Source: Rhodospirillaceae bacterium | Lineage (GTDB): Bacteria > Pseudomonadota > Alphaproteobacteria > UBA8366 > GCA-2717185 | DNA length: 8,441 bases | Reading direction: 5' to 3' | NCBI GenBank assembly: GCA_018660965.1 | Contig: JABJJH010000309.1 | Location: 1-8,441, forward strand | Part shown: piece by piece, positions 1-6,085 of the stretch | How positions within the stretch are numbered: the first letter of the stretch is position 1 | Layout: every line of letters starts with the position of its first letter | Notes under the pieces: model-generated | The model's input: only the letters and a program-made list of their open reading frames with translations | The model's database searches: none | Told to the model about the DNA's origin: nothing | Position numbers and translations under genes: made by a program

Positions 1-2
1 AG

Positions 3-752
3 TTCCTGGGTCAGGTGCCCAAACAACAGCGAAAGTCGTACAGGCGGCTTGCTCGGGGCACAAAACATCGACAACATGCAAGAAAGGGCATTCTACTTGG
101 GGAATGTCGGTTAAGAAGTCCGTTTACAGCATTGCTGGGCTTTACCGAACTATTGGCGTTGCAAGCCCGAACGATGACGCGTGATTCCCTCGAACTATAC
201 GCCAATTTTGCCAATGACGCCGGGCAACAAGCACACAAACTTCTGGAAAATCTTCTGGAATGGTCGCAGTTGCAAACGGGATCAACCACCTACGCCCCTG
301 AAAATCTTCCATTAACCGATGCGGTCAACACTGTAATCGCTCTCTTCGCCGCCCCCGCGAACGCCAAGGAGATTACGTTGCAGGCTGGTCAGGTTGCGCC
401 CGACGTCGTCACTGGCGACCCACAAATGATCGACGCCATCCTCCGTAACCTTGTCAACAACGCCATAAAATTCACCCCCGACAACGGCGCGGTGACCGTG
501 TCGGCGACAAAGTCCGACGGCGCCATCACACTCGCCGTAACCGACACCGGGATTGGCATGGAGGCGGACACCATCGCGCGGTTGTTCAAATTGGACGACA
601 AGGTTTCCACACCCGGCACGAATGGTGAGCCCAGCACGGGTCTGGGGCTGCAGTTATGTCACGAATTGGCGATGCTGCACGATGGCCCCATCACGATAGA
701 CAGCGCGCCCGGCAAAGGCTCCACCTTCAGCTTTCAATTACCGTTGGCGTAA
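3..752 (+). CDS. Sensor histidine kinase, C-terminal part (dimerisation helix + HATPase_c); 5' end incomplete or degraded
   Basis: This is the C-terminal part of a two-component sensor kinase, which would use ATP to phosphorylate a His and pass the phosphate to a response regulator. The frame is open to the window edge; a GTG at 15 gives 245 residues and is the numbering used here. LRSPFTALLGF (33-43) matches the region just after an H-box, and 66-89 looks like the second dimerisation helix. The ATPase domain is complete: N box with NLVNNAIKF (145-153), G1 DTGIGM (177-182), F box near LFKLD (190-194), G2 GLGL (209-212), ending in a typical GKGSTFSFQLP. Oddly, the phosphoacceptor His expected just before LRSP is Cys31, and codons 1-32 are rich in AGG, AGA, CTA and CGA and resemble no kinase linker. 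The true upstream part may lie in another frame (frameshift) or be lost. No signal peptide or membrane segment is visible. The family call is firm; whether the protein is functional is uncertain. Confidence 0.82.
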   Translation, partial: FLGQVPKQQRKSYRRLARGTKHRQHARKGILLGECRLRSPFTALLGFTELLALQARTMTRDSLELYANFANDAGQQAHKLLENLLEWSQLQTGSTTYAPENLPLTDAVNTVIALFAAPANAKEITLQAGQVAPDVVTGDPQMIDAILRNLVNNAIKFTPDNGAVTVSATKSDGAITLAVTDTGIGMEADTIARLFKLDDKVSTPGTNGEPSTGLGLQLCHELAMLHDGPITIDSAPGKGSTFSFQLPLA

Positions 753-789
753 TTCAAAGGGTTTACGCCCCGATAACGAACAACACTGC

Positions 790-813
790 GCAGGCCCTGT
801 TTCGGGCCCCTGC
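790..813. terminator. GC-rich hairpin between two convergent genes
   Basis: GCAGGCCC (790-797), a six-base loop, and GGGCCCCTGC (804-813) form an eight-pair stem with two bulged C residues. It sits between the stop of the kinase (750-752) and the stop of the convergent hydrolase (813-815), and its last base is part of that stop codon. There is no clear T-run on either side, so it is at best an atypical bidirectional terminator or a transcript-end stabilising structure. Confidence 0.35.
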
Positions 814-1691
814 TACCAGTCTTGTGAATCGTATTCGAAATCGAATACATCGCCGCGCCGGACAAACCGCCCCGCCGATGGCAAGGGGAAATGCGCAGTG
901 CAGACAAGGACGTCGGTTTCGCAATATGTTTCCATGAAATCGCGACGGGTCTGTGTGGCCTGGTCGGGATTGTAATCCGGGCGCGCCGTCCATTCCGGAT
1001 GACGGCATTGCACCGGGCAATGCATCAGATCGCCGCTCATGACCCCGTCCGCGCCGTTCGACGACAACCGTATCGACAAATGGTCCGGGGTATGCCCCGG
1101 CGTCGGCTCCAGCCACACCTCGTCATCAAGCGCGAAATCGTTGGCGACCATCATCGCGCGCCCCGCCTCCACAATCGGCAGGACGCTATCGATTAGATGC
1201 GGCAACGGCGTGCGCGTATTCAAGTCCTCCCAATAGTCGTATTCCTTTTGGGAAAAGACGTATTTGGCGTTGGGAAAGGTGGGAACCCAACGACCGTCCA
1301 GAAGCTTCGTGTTCCAGCCGACATGGTCGGTGTGCATATGCGTGCACATGACGTAATCGATGTCTTCCGGCGTCAGGCCCAGCGCCGCCAGGCCGTCCAT
1401 GTATTGCGTGCCCGTGGTCTGGTGCCAATTATCCCGCCCCGGTCGGTCCTTGTTATTTCCGACGCAGGAATCGACCAAGATGGTGTGGTGCGCGGTGCGC
1501 ACGACATAACTTTGCATGGGAAAGATCAAATTGCCCGTGACCGGGTCCATGGCGCGGGGTTGCAGCCATTCCAGATGCGGCGCCCAATCCGCCTCGGTCG
1601 TTTCACGAAAAAACTCATACGGATCGAAATCCGGCGAATTCGACTCGATAACCCGATCAATGGAAATACCGCCAAGCTGCCGTTGTGTCAT
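813..1691 (-). CDS. Metallo-beta-lactamase-fold metallo-hydrolase (lactonase/MPH-like)
   Basis: This 292-residue protein is a binuclear-metal hydrolase of the metallo-beta-lactamase superfamily, closest in layout to the AHL-lactonase and methyl-parathion-hydrolase-like group (COG0491). All metal-site motifs are present: THMHTDH (117-123, so His118, His120, Asp122 and His123), PGHTPDH with His200, SGDLMH with Asp221, and TAHFP with His267. Length is normal for the group. No signal peptide is seen, so it is probably cytoplasmic. The ATG at 1689-1691 has only a modest AGGA about 12 bases upstream, but the N-terminus leads straight into the fold. The gene stands alone on the minus strand, convergent with the kinase and divergent from the CoA-transferase across about 276 bases. 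The substrate is not predictable: a lactone, ester or phosphotriester are all possible, and a quorum-quenching role would be speculation. Confidence 0.9.
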   Translation of the reverse strand: MTQRQLGGISIDRVIESNSPDFDPYEFFRETTEADWAPHLEWLQPRAMDPVTGNLIFPMQSYVVRTAHHTILVDSCVGNNKDRPGRDNWHQTTGTQYMDGLAALGLTPEDIDYVMCTHMHTDHVGWNTKLLDGRWVPTFPNAKYVFSQKEYDYWEDLNTRTPLPHLIDSVLPIVEAGRAMMVANDFALDDEVWLEPTPGHTPDHLSIRLSSNGADGVMSGDLMHCPVQCRHPEWTARPDYNPDQATQTRRDFMETYCETDVLVCTAHFPLPSAGRFVRRGDVFDFEYDSQDW

Positions 1692-1721
1692 GATCCGCGC
1701 ATCCTGTTTTAGTGTGAACCA

Positions 1722-1734
1722 ACCGCCATGCGGT
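1722..1734. promoter_or_regulatory. Small inverted repeat in the leader of the MBL-fold hydrolase gene
   Basis: ACCGC (1722-1726) and GCGGT (1730-1734) form a perfect five-base inverted repeat around CAT, about 30 bases upstream of the hydrolase ATG. On the minus strand a TATAGT-like -10 hexamer (complement of 1747-1752) lies just upstream of it, without a convincing -35 at normal spacing. It could be an operator or a weak mRNA hairpin. This is tentative. Confidence 0.2.
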
Positions 1735-1809
1735 GTGGATGGAACGACTATACAACCAAATTGATGCGCCTACGGCAATGCCCGTCGGATCAACCGGACC
1801 CGCCGTAAT

Positions 1810-1831
1810 CATGCCGCAACCATGCCGGAAC
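1810..1831. repeat. 11-bp tandem duplication
   Basis: CATGCCGCAAC (1810-1820) is followed directly by CATGCCGGAAC (1821-1831), identical at 10 of 11 positions. The duplication ends three bases before a second, unrelated tandem array begins. It lies in the gene-free stretch between the divergent MBL hydrolase and CoA-transferase genes. Confidence 0.75.
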
Positions 1832-1834
1832 CCA

Positions 1835-1882
1835 GTCAAAATCCCTGCCAAAATCCCCGTCAAAATCCCCGTCAAAATCATT
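1835..1882. repeat. 12-bp tandem repeat, four copies
   Basis: Four head-to-tail 12-base units are visible: GTCAAAATCCCT, GCCAAAATCCCC, GTCAAAATCCCC and GTCAAAATCATT, starting at 1835, 1847, 1859 and 1871. The middle copies are nearly identical and the outer ones diverge, as in a small slippage-generated array. Because 12 is a multiple of three, reading frames across it give repetitive peptides, but neither overlapping minus-strand frame looks like a protein. The array ends 85 bases upstream of the CoA-transferase ATG and could affect spacing of a promoter or operator. Confidence 0.85.
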
Positions 1883-1955
1883 GTAAGCCTCGATAAGTTG
1901 GATCATGCTTAACGGTAAGCGGCGAAAACAACCACATCGCATTACGAATTCGCAT

Positions 1956-1961
1956 GGAGGA
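1956..1961 (+). promoter_or_regulatory. Ribosome binding site that sets the CoA-transferase start
   Basis: GGAGGA at 1956-1961 is a near-perfect Shine-Dalgarno sequence six bases before the ATG at 1968. It argues against the longer in-frame start at 1905, whose extra 21 residues (MLNGKRRKQPHRITNSHGGK...) look unlike the family's N-terminus. Confidence 0.75.
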
Positions 1962-1967
1962 AAATTA

Positions 1968-3191
1968 ATGTCGGATAATGGTCTGGCGGCGCTGCACGGC
2001 GTTCGCGTTTTGGATTTCACGCAGTTCGAAGCAGGCCCGTCCTGCACCGAGGCGCTGGCGTGGCATGGCGCGGAAGTAGTGAAAGTGGAAAACCCCATCG
2101 GTGGCGATCCCGGTCGACTGTCGGCTTCTGAGGATGGTAAAACCGACGCCTATTATTTCCTTGAATTCAACGCGAACAAAAAAAGCATCACGCTTGACCT
2201 TAAAAGTGAACGCGGCTTGGCGACCGTCAAGGAATTGGCGAAGAAGGCGGACGTCATGATCGAAAATCTGGCGCCGGGCACCATCGAGCGACTGGGCCTG
2301 GGCTATGAAGAGATCAAGGCCATAAATCCCGGCATCATCTACACACAGATCAAAGGCTTCGCCGTCGGCAGCCCCTACGAAAAATTTCTCAGCTTCGACA
2401 TGATCGGTCAGGCGACCGGCGGCACCATGAGCATCACCGGTGAAGCCGACGGTATGCCCTTGAAGCCGGGCCCGACCCTGGGCGACACGGGCACCGGCAT
2501 GCTGGCGGCTATCAGCATCCTGAGTGCGTTGTACAAGAAAAAAGACACCGGAGAAGGCCAGCACATACAGCTCGCCATGCAGGACGCCATGATCCAATAC
2601 TGCCGGACCGCGTTGTCCGCGCAATCCGCGACCGGCAAAGCGGCGGGGCGCGCCGGAGCCGGTTCGGTCACGGGCGGCAACGCGCCCATGGGGCTATACC
2701 CCTGCAAACCCGGCGGTCCCAACGACTACGTCTACATTTATGTCACCCGCGCCAATAACAGCCACTGGCACCGGGTTCTGGAAACCATTGGACGCCCGGA
2801 CTTGATCGACGACGAACGCTACGACACCCCGAAAAAACGGGCGGCGGCGAAACCCGAAATCGACGCCCTGTTGATTCCCTGGACACAGGCGCGGACCAAG
2901 GAAGAAGCCATGGTCGCCCTGGGCGAAGCCAAGGTGCCGGCAGGCGCCGTTTTCGACACTATGGAGCTCCGCGAAAACCCAAGCCTGAACGAACGTGGCA
3001 TATTCCAGACGGTCGACCACCCGACCCGCGGTCCCGACAAAATTCCGGTCTGGCCGGTCAAGGCCTCGGGCAACCATGTCCCGCTGAAACCGGCGCCGCT
3101 GTTGGGCGAACACAATGAACCCGTATTAACTGAATGGCTGGGCATGTCATCATCGGAGGTTGCGGAATTGAAGGCGTCGGGCGTAACATAA
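1968..3191 (+). CDS. CaiB/BaiF family (family III) CoA-transferase
   Basis: This 407-residue enzyme belongs to the family that includes formyl-CoA transferase and CaiB. Such enzymes move CoA from one acyl-CoA to a free carboxylate through an aspartyl-CoA thioester, normally as interlocked homodimers in the cytoplasm. Visible landmarks are the N-terminal GVRVLDFTQFEAGPSCTE (11-28), HGAEVVKVENPIGGDPGR (33-50), ENLAPGTIERLGLGYEE (99-115), and LGDTGTGMLAAISIL (171-185) with Asp173 in the catalytic position. TGEGQHIQLAMQDAM (194-208) follows. The C-terminal half has the usual VPAGAVFD and HPTRG motifs. Length is normal. The start at 1968 is set by a strong ribosome binding site. The dioxygenase follows 36 bases downstream on the same strand, which suggests an operon. 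Acid substrate and CoA donor cannot be read from the sequence; calling it formyl-CoA or carnitine transferase would overreach. Confidence 0.93.
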   Translation: MSDNGLAALHGVRVLDFTQFEAGPSCTEALAWHGAEVVKVENPIGGDPGRLSASEDGKTDAYYFLEFNANKKSITLDLKSERGLATVKELAKKADVMIENLAPGTIERLGLGYEEIKAINPGIIYTQIKGFAVGSPYEKFLSFDMIGQATGGTMSITGEADGMPLKPGPTLGDTGTGMLAAISILSALYKKKDTGEGQHIQLAMQDAMIQYCRTALSAQSATGKAAGRAGAGSVTGGNAPMGLYPCKPGGPNDYVYIYVTRANNSHWHRVLETIGRPDLIDDERYDTPKKRAAAKPEIDALLIPWTQARTKEEAMVALGEAKVPAGAVFDTMELRENPSLNERGIFQTVDHPTRGPDKIPVWPVKASGNHVPLKPAPLLGEHNEPVLTEWLGMSSSEVAELKASGVT

Positions 3192-3227
3192 CGCCGGTTG
3201 TTCCATAATGTGGCGGGAGATGCAGTC

Positions 3228-4061
3228 ATGAGTATTCCGAACTTGGACATAAGGCCCATCGCGGGCGCCCTGGGCGCGGAAATCCATGGCGTCAATCTCG
3301 CCAAGGACCTTGATGACGATATGTTCGCAGCGATCCATCAGACGATGCTGGATCACTGCGTCATCATGTTCCGCGACCAGGATATTTCGCCTCAAGCTCA
3401 AATAGATTTCGCCAAACGGTGGGGAAAACTGCACAAGCACCCCTTCATGCCGGGCCTCAAAGGCCATCCTGAGCTTCTTGAAATTGTTAAAAAAGAAGAT
3501 GACGTCCACACCCTGGGCGGCGACTGGCATACGGACCAGATGTTCACCGCCGTCCCGGCGCTGGCGACCATGCTTTACGCCAAGGAAACCCCGCCCGCCG
3601 GGGGCGACACGCTGTTCTCCAATATGTACATGGCGTATGACGCGTTGTCGGACGCCATGAAGGCGATGCTGGCCGACGCCCGCACGGTGAATATTTACAC
3701 CAAGAACAAAGGCCGCGCCGCCGCGATGAAAAACGACTACAGCGACGGCGAACCGGAAGAATATGTACACCCCCTGTTTCGCACCCATCCGGAAACCGGG
3801 CGAAAGACCCTTTACCTCTCCTATAAAGGCGTTACGCGCCGTATCGCGGGGCTGAGCGATGAAGAAAGCGGCCCCATTCTGGATTTCCTGATGAAGCACG
3901 CAACCCGGCCCGAATTCACCTGCCGGTTTGCATGGGAACCAGGCTCGCTTGGCATTTGGGATAATCGATCCGTCATGCATCTCGCCGTCAACGATTATCA
4001 TGGTTTTCGACGGGTCATGCACAGGCTGACCATTGAAGGGCAACCCATCAAAGCGGCTTAG
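3228..4061 (+). CDS. TauD/TfdA family Fe(II)/2-oxoglutarate-dependent dioxygenase
   Basis: This 277-residue oxygenase should couple decarboxylation of 2-oxoglutarate to hydroxylation of a small, often acidic, substrate. By alignment to TauD by eye, the iron ligands are His101 and Asp103 in GDWHTDQMF and His251 in WDNRSVMH. The 2-oxoglutarate contacts are Thr128 in GGDTLF and Arg262 in the RRVMHR stretch. All are present, so it should be active. The ATG at 3228 is preferred because GGGAGA at 3214-3219 lies eight bases before it; a TTG at 3198 would add ten residues without family support. It sits 36 bases after the CoA-transferase, with no terminator between them, so both are probably on one mRNA. 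The substrate is unknown: taurine, alkylsulfates, aryloxyacetates and betaines are all used by relatives. Confidence 0.92.
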   Translation: MSIPNLDIRPIAGALGAEIHGVNLAKDLDDDMFAAIHQTMLDHCVIMFRDQDISPQAQIDFAKRWGKLHKHPFMPGLKGHPELLEIVKKEDDVHTLGGDWHTDQMFTAVPALATMLYAKETPPAGGDTLFSNMYMAYDALSDAMKAMLADARTVNIYTKNKGRAAAMKNDYSDGEPEEYVHPLFRTHPETGRKTLYLSYKGVTRRIAGLSDEESGPILDFLMKHATRPEFTCRFAWEPGSLGIWDNRSVMHLAVNDYHGFRRVMHRLTIEGQPIKAA

Positions 4062-4080
4062 TCTCCCGCGCCACCCGCCT

Positions 4081-4156
4081 GAATTCGTTTACATTTTCGC
4101 GTACCCATGATTTTTGTGGTTAACGCTGATTTTTCACGCGAAAATTCCGTGAATTC
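4081..4156. promoter_or_regulatory. Composite inverted repeat downstream of the dioxygenase gene
   Basis: ATTTTCGCGT (4093-4102) and ACGCGAAAAT (4136-4145) are a perfect ten-base inverted repeat separated by 33 bases. Outside each arm, at nearly equal distance (six and five bases), lies a GAATTC (4081-4086 and 4151-4156). Inside the spacer TGATTTTT occurs twice, at 4108 and 4127. The arrangement fits a paired operator with DNA looping, or a long-loop transcript-end hairpin for the operon to the left. No specific regulator can be named. Confidence 0.45.
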
Positions 4157-4308
4157 ATCGAATTATTTCAAAACTTTCATCAATATCGAATCAATATAAA
4201 ATTTTCTTTAATATTTCAGCAAAACACATATGGCATTGCGCAACTTTTGCGATTAATGTCCAAAAAAATAAAAATAAATATCATTAATATCAAGTTAGGC
4301 ACAAATTT
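4141..4308 (+). promoter_or_regulatory. AT-rich leader/promoter region of the PAS gene
   Basis: The 180 bases 4141-4320 contain 45 G or C (25%), against about 57% in a sampled line of the neighbouring dioxygenase gene. The stretch is full of A- and T-tracts and ATTAAT/TAATAT motifs, so it is probably curved and easily melted. It holds no plausible gene. Many -10-like hexamers occur, so no single promoter can be picked. It lies directly before the PAS gene, whose ribosome binding site is weak (AGG at 4297-4299, nine bases before the ATG). Confidence 0.5.
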
Positions 4309-4746
4309 ATGGATCATGATGATGATCCGGCGCCGGAATTCCTGGATGGCTGTGCAGCGGAAATTTCAAAGCTATTTCACTACTGGAATAGTTTACGGAA
4401 TGGTCGCCGGATGCCCGCGCGCTCGGATATGGACCCTTTGGATATTCCTCGCCTGCTTCGCTACATCCAGTTGATTGATGTTTCTCTCGATCCCCTTGAA
4501 TTTCGCTATCGGCTGGTCGGCACGCGGCTGGTTGACCGCCTCGGGGTGGAGCTCACCGGCAAACAAGTCGGCAATATCGATTCAATTCTCGATGACTACC
4601 GCGAAGTTGTCTCGCAACAAACCTACAAATATTCACAAGCTCGGCTTACAAACCCCAAAGAGGACGATAAGGTGGAAGAAACGGTCTACCTACCCTTTTC
4701 GGACGACGGCGAGACCGTCAACATCATCATGGTCTGTATCATATAG
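4309..4746 (+). CDS. Small PAS-domain (PAS_5-like) protein
   Basis: This 145-residue protein is a stand-alone PAS-type domain resembling the PAS_5 family, which is abundant and mostly uncharacterised in alphaproteobacteria. The hallmark comes first: YWNSLRNGRRMPARSDMDPL (25-44), followed by IPRLLRYIQLIDVSLDPLEF (46-65). FRYRLVGTRLVDRLG (65-79) and LTGKQVGNI (82-90) then form the strand-helix core, and ETVYLPFSDDGETVNIIMV (124-142) gives the last strands. No output domain, DNA-binding helix or membrane segment follows, so if it signals it must do so through a partner. The acidic MDHDDD start is unusual, and its codons form a short perfect hairpin. It is transcribed from an AT-rich leader and lies 90 bases upstream of the M20 amidohydrolase, with which it may be co-transcribed. 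Ligand and partner are unknown. Confidence 0.8.
   Translation: MDHDDDPAPEFLDGCAAEISKLFHYWNSLRNGRRMPARSDMDPLDIPRLLRYIQLIDVSLDPLEFRYRLVGTRLVDRLGVELTGKQVGNIDSILDDYREVVSQQTYKYSQARLTNPKEDDKVEETVYLPFSDDGETVNIIMVCII
4311..4328 (+). promoter_or_regulatory. Hairpin overlapping the start codon of the PAS gene
   Basis: GGATCAT (4311-4317) and ATGATCC (4322-4328) are perfect seven-base arms around a GATG loop. The first G is the last base of the ATG start codon. In mRNA this stem could limit initiation, especially with the weak ribosome binding site. Directly overlapping its 3' end is the perfect palindrome CCGGCGCCGG (4327-4336). Part of the repetition follows from runs of Asp codons (GAT), so chance is possible. 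Confidence 0.35.
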
Positions 4747-4824
4747 CCCGAAAGCGCTTTGCCGCCGTTCCCCTTGACCTGGGACGTTCAAATAGCCCAA
4801 TCATGACATCAATCTTTCATATTC

Positions 4825-4834
4825 GGGGGGAAGG
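4825..4834 (+). promoter_or_regulatory. Ribosome binding site of the M20 amidohydrolase gene
   Basis: The purine run GGGGGGAAGG at 4825-4834 precedes the ATG at 4837. It is extended on the 5' side, so a good Shine-Dalgarno match exists at normal spacing. It supports this start, which gives a full-length family N-terminus. Confidence 0.6.
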
Positions 4835-4836
4835 CC

Positions 4837-6027
4837 ATGACCGACGCGAAAAATGACGACCAACGCCGCAAAATCGAATCCCATTTGGTTGAATTGACCG
4901 CCATCCGGCGCGATATCCACCAACACCCCGAAATGGCCTATGAAGAGAACCGGACGGCGGATATCGTCGCCGAAAATCTCGAAAAATGGGGTCTGGAGGT
5001 GCATCGTGGACTCGGCGGCACAGGTGTCGTGGGAACCTTGCGGCGCGGCGCGTCGAACCGGTCAATCGGTATGCGCGCCGACATGGACGCGCTATATATT
5101 CAGGAAAAGAACACCTTCGATCACCGCTCCGTTCACGACGGTAAAATGCACGCCTGCGGGCATGACGGCCACACGACGATGTTATTGGGCGCCGCGCGAT
5201 TCCTGGCCGAACACAGCGACATGGACGGCACACTGCATTTCATTTTTCAACCCGCCGAAGAAGGCCAGGCCGGCGCCAAGGCGATGATCGACGACGGCTT
5301 GTTCGAAAAATTCCCCTGCGACGCGGTGTACGGCCTGCACAACATGCCCGGGATCGACGCCGGTCATATCGGCGTCCGACCCGGTCCCATCCTGGCCGCC
5401 AGCGACCGTTGGACCGTATTATTTCGGGGCACAGGGGGGCATGGGTCCATGCCGCATCAGGGCACGGACCCGACCGTCGCGTCGGCCCAGTTCATATTGG
5501 CGTTGCAAACCATCGTCAGCCGTAACACGGACCCGCTGGACACCGCCGTCATCAGCCTGGGCCATTTGGCGGGCGGCGACCCCGGCGCATTGAATATTAT
5601 TCCCTCCGAGGTGAAAATTGGCGGCACCGCGCGGTCCTTCACCCCGAAAACCCGCGATCTGATGGCCCGTCGCATCCCGGAAGTCGCCGACGCCATCGCC
5701 AAAGTCCACGGCTGCACGGCCGAGGCCGCCTATACCAAGGGGTATCCCGCCACGGTGAACTGGGCTGAACAGACGGAAATTGCGGTTCAAGCGGCGGAAG
5801 CCGCCGTCGGAACGGCGCATGTGGACCCGAACATCAATCCGCTGCCAGGCGGCGAGGATTTTTCGTTCATGCTGCAGGAACGACCGGGCTGTTACGCCTT
5901 CATTGGCAATGGCCAAAAGGGCGGTGACGAATTCATCCATGCGCCCCGTTATGACTTCAATGACGACATCATCGCCGACGGGGTCAGCTATTGGGTTGAG
6001 TTGGCGAAGACGGAACTGACACCCTGA
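4837..6027 (+). CDS. M20D-family metal-dependent amidohydrolase (hippurate / IAA-amino-acid hydrolase-like)
   Basis: This 396-residue enzyme is of normal length for the M20D amidohydrolases, which cleave N-acyl amino acids or related amides using a binuclear metal site. The family signatures appear in order: RRDIHQHPEMAYEE (24-37), GMRADMDAL (78-86), MHACGHDGHT (104-113) with metal ligands Cys107 and His109, and FQPAEEG (137-143) with the catalytic and ligand Glu pair 141/142. Then come YGLHNMPG with His168, the dimerisation-domain motif GGHGSMPHQGTDP (200-212), GGEDFSFM (338-345) and the last ligand His368 in IHAP. No signal peptide is seen, so it is likely cytoplasmic. It follows the PAS gene by 90 bases on the same strand and converges on the alpha/beta hydrolase. 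The exact substrate (hippurate, indoleacetyl or other N-acyl amino acid, small amide) cannot be told from sequence. Confidence 0.93.
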   Translation: MTDAKNDDQRRKIESHLVELTAIRRDIHQHPEMAYEENRTADIVAENLEKWGLEVHRGLGGTGVVGTLRRGASNRSIGMRADMDALYIQEKNTFDHRSVHDGKMHACGHDGHTTMLLGAARFLAEHSDMDGTLHFIFQPAEEGQAGAKAMIDDGLFEKFPCDAVYGLHNMPGIDAGHIGVRPGPILAASDRWTVLFRGTGGHGSMPHQGTDPTVASAQFILALQTIVSRNTDPLDTAVISLGHLAGGDPGALNIIPSEVKIGGTARSFTPKTRDLMARRIPEVADAIAKVHGCTAEAAYTKGYPATVNWAEQTEIAVQAAEAAVGTAHVDPNINPLPGGEDFSFMLQERPGCYAFIGNGQKGGDEFIHAPRYDFNDDIIADGVSYWVELAKTELTP

Positions 6028-6085
6028 TTTTAGGGTCGCGAGTCGCACAACATAAATTGGCGAAGCGGTCATTTAGCGCCCAGCG

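Noticed and set aside
1657..1881. Minus-strand frame with ILTG repeats across the tandem array
   Set aside because: The repeats come from the DNA tandem array, the frame runs into the MBL hydrolase start, and the rest has no protein-like pattern.
1945..1952. CGAATTCG palindrome as an operator
   Set aside because: It is only eight bases, a common chance occurrence, and does not extend.
1905..1967. Longer start of the CoA-transferase
   Set aside because: A strong GGAGGA before the ATG at 1968 and the family's usual N-terminus favour the shorter protein.
1790..2098. Minus-strand frame with DFDGDFDG repeats
   Set aside because: It is another translation of the same tandem array and overlaps the CoA-transferase coding start; no ribosome binding site or family resemblance.
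3198..3227. TTG start of the dioxygenase
   Set aside because: The ATG at 3228 has a better ribosome binding site and starts at the normal family N-terminus.
4171..4202. IHF-like sites in the AT-rich leader
   Set aside because: ATCAA occurs more than once but the TTR half of the consensus is missing at the right distance.
4774..4802. Promoter with TTGACC before the M20 gene
   Set aside because: The -35-like hexamer is good but no -10 hexamer lies at 16-18 bases spacing.
6028..6085. Terminator between the convergent M20 and alpha/beta-hydrolase genes
   Set aside because: Only short palindromes such as TCGCGA are present, with no stem and T-run combination.
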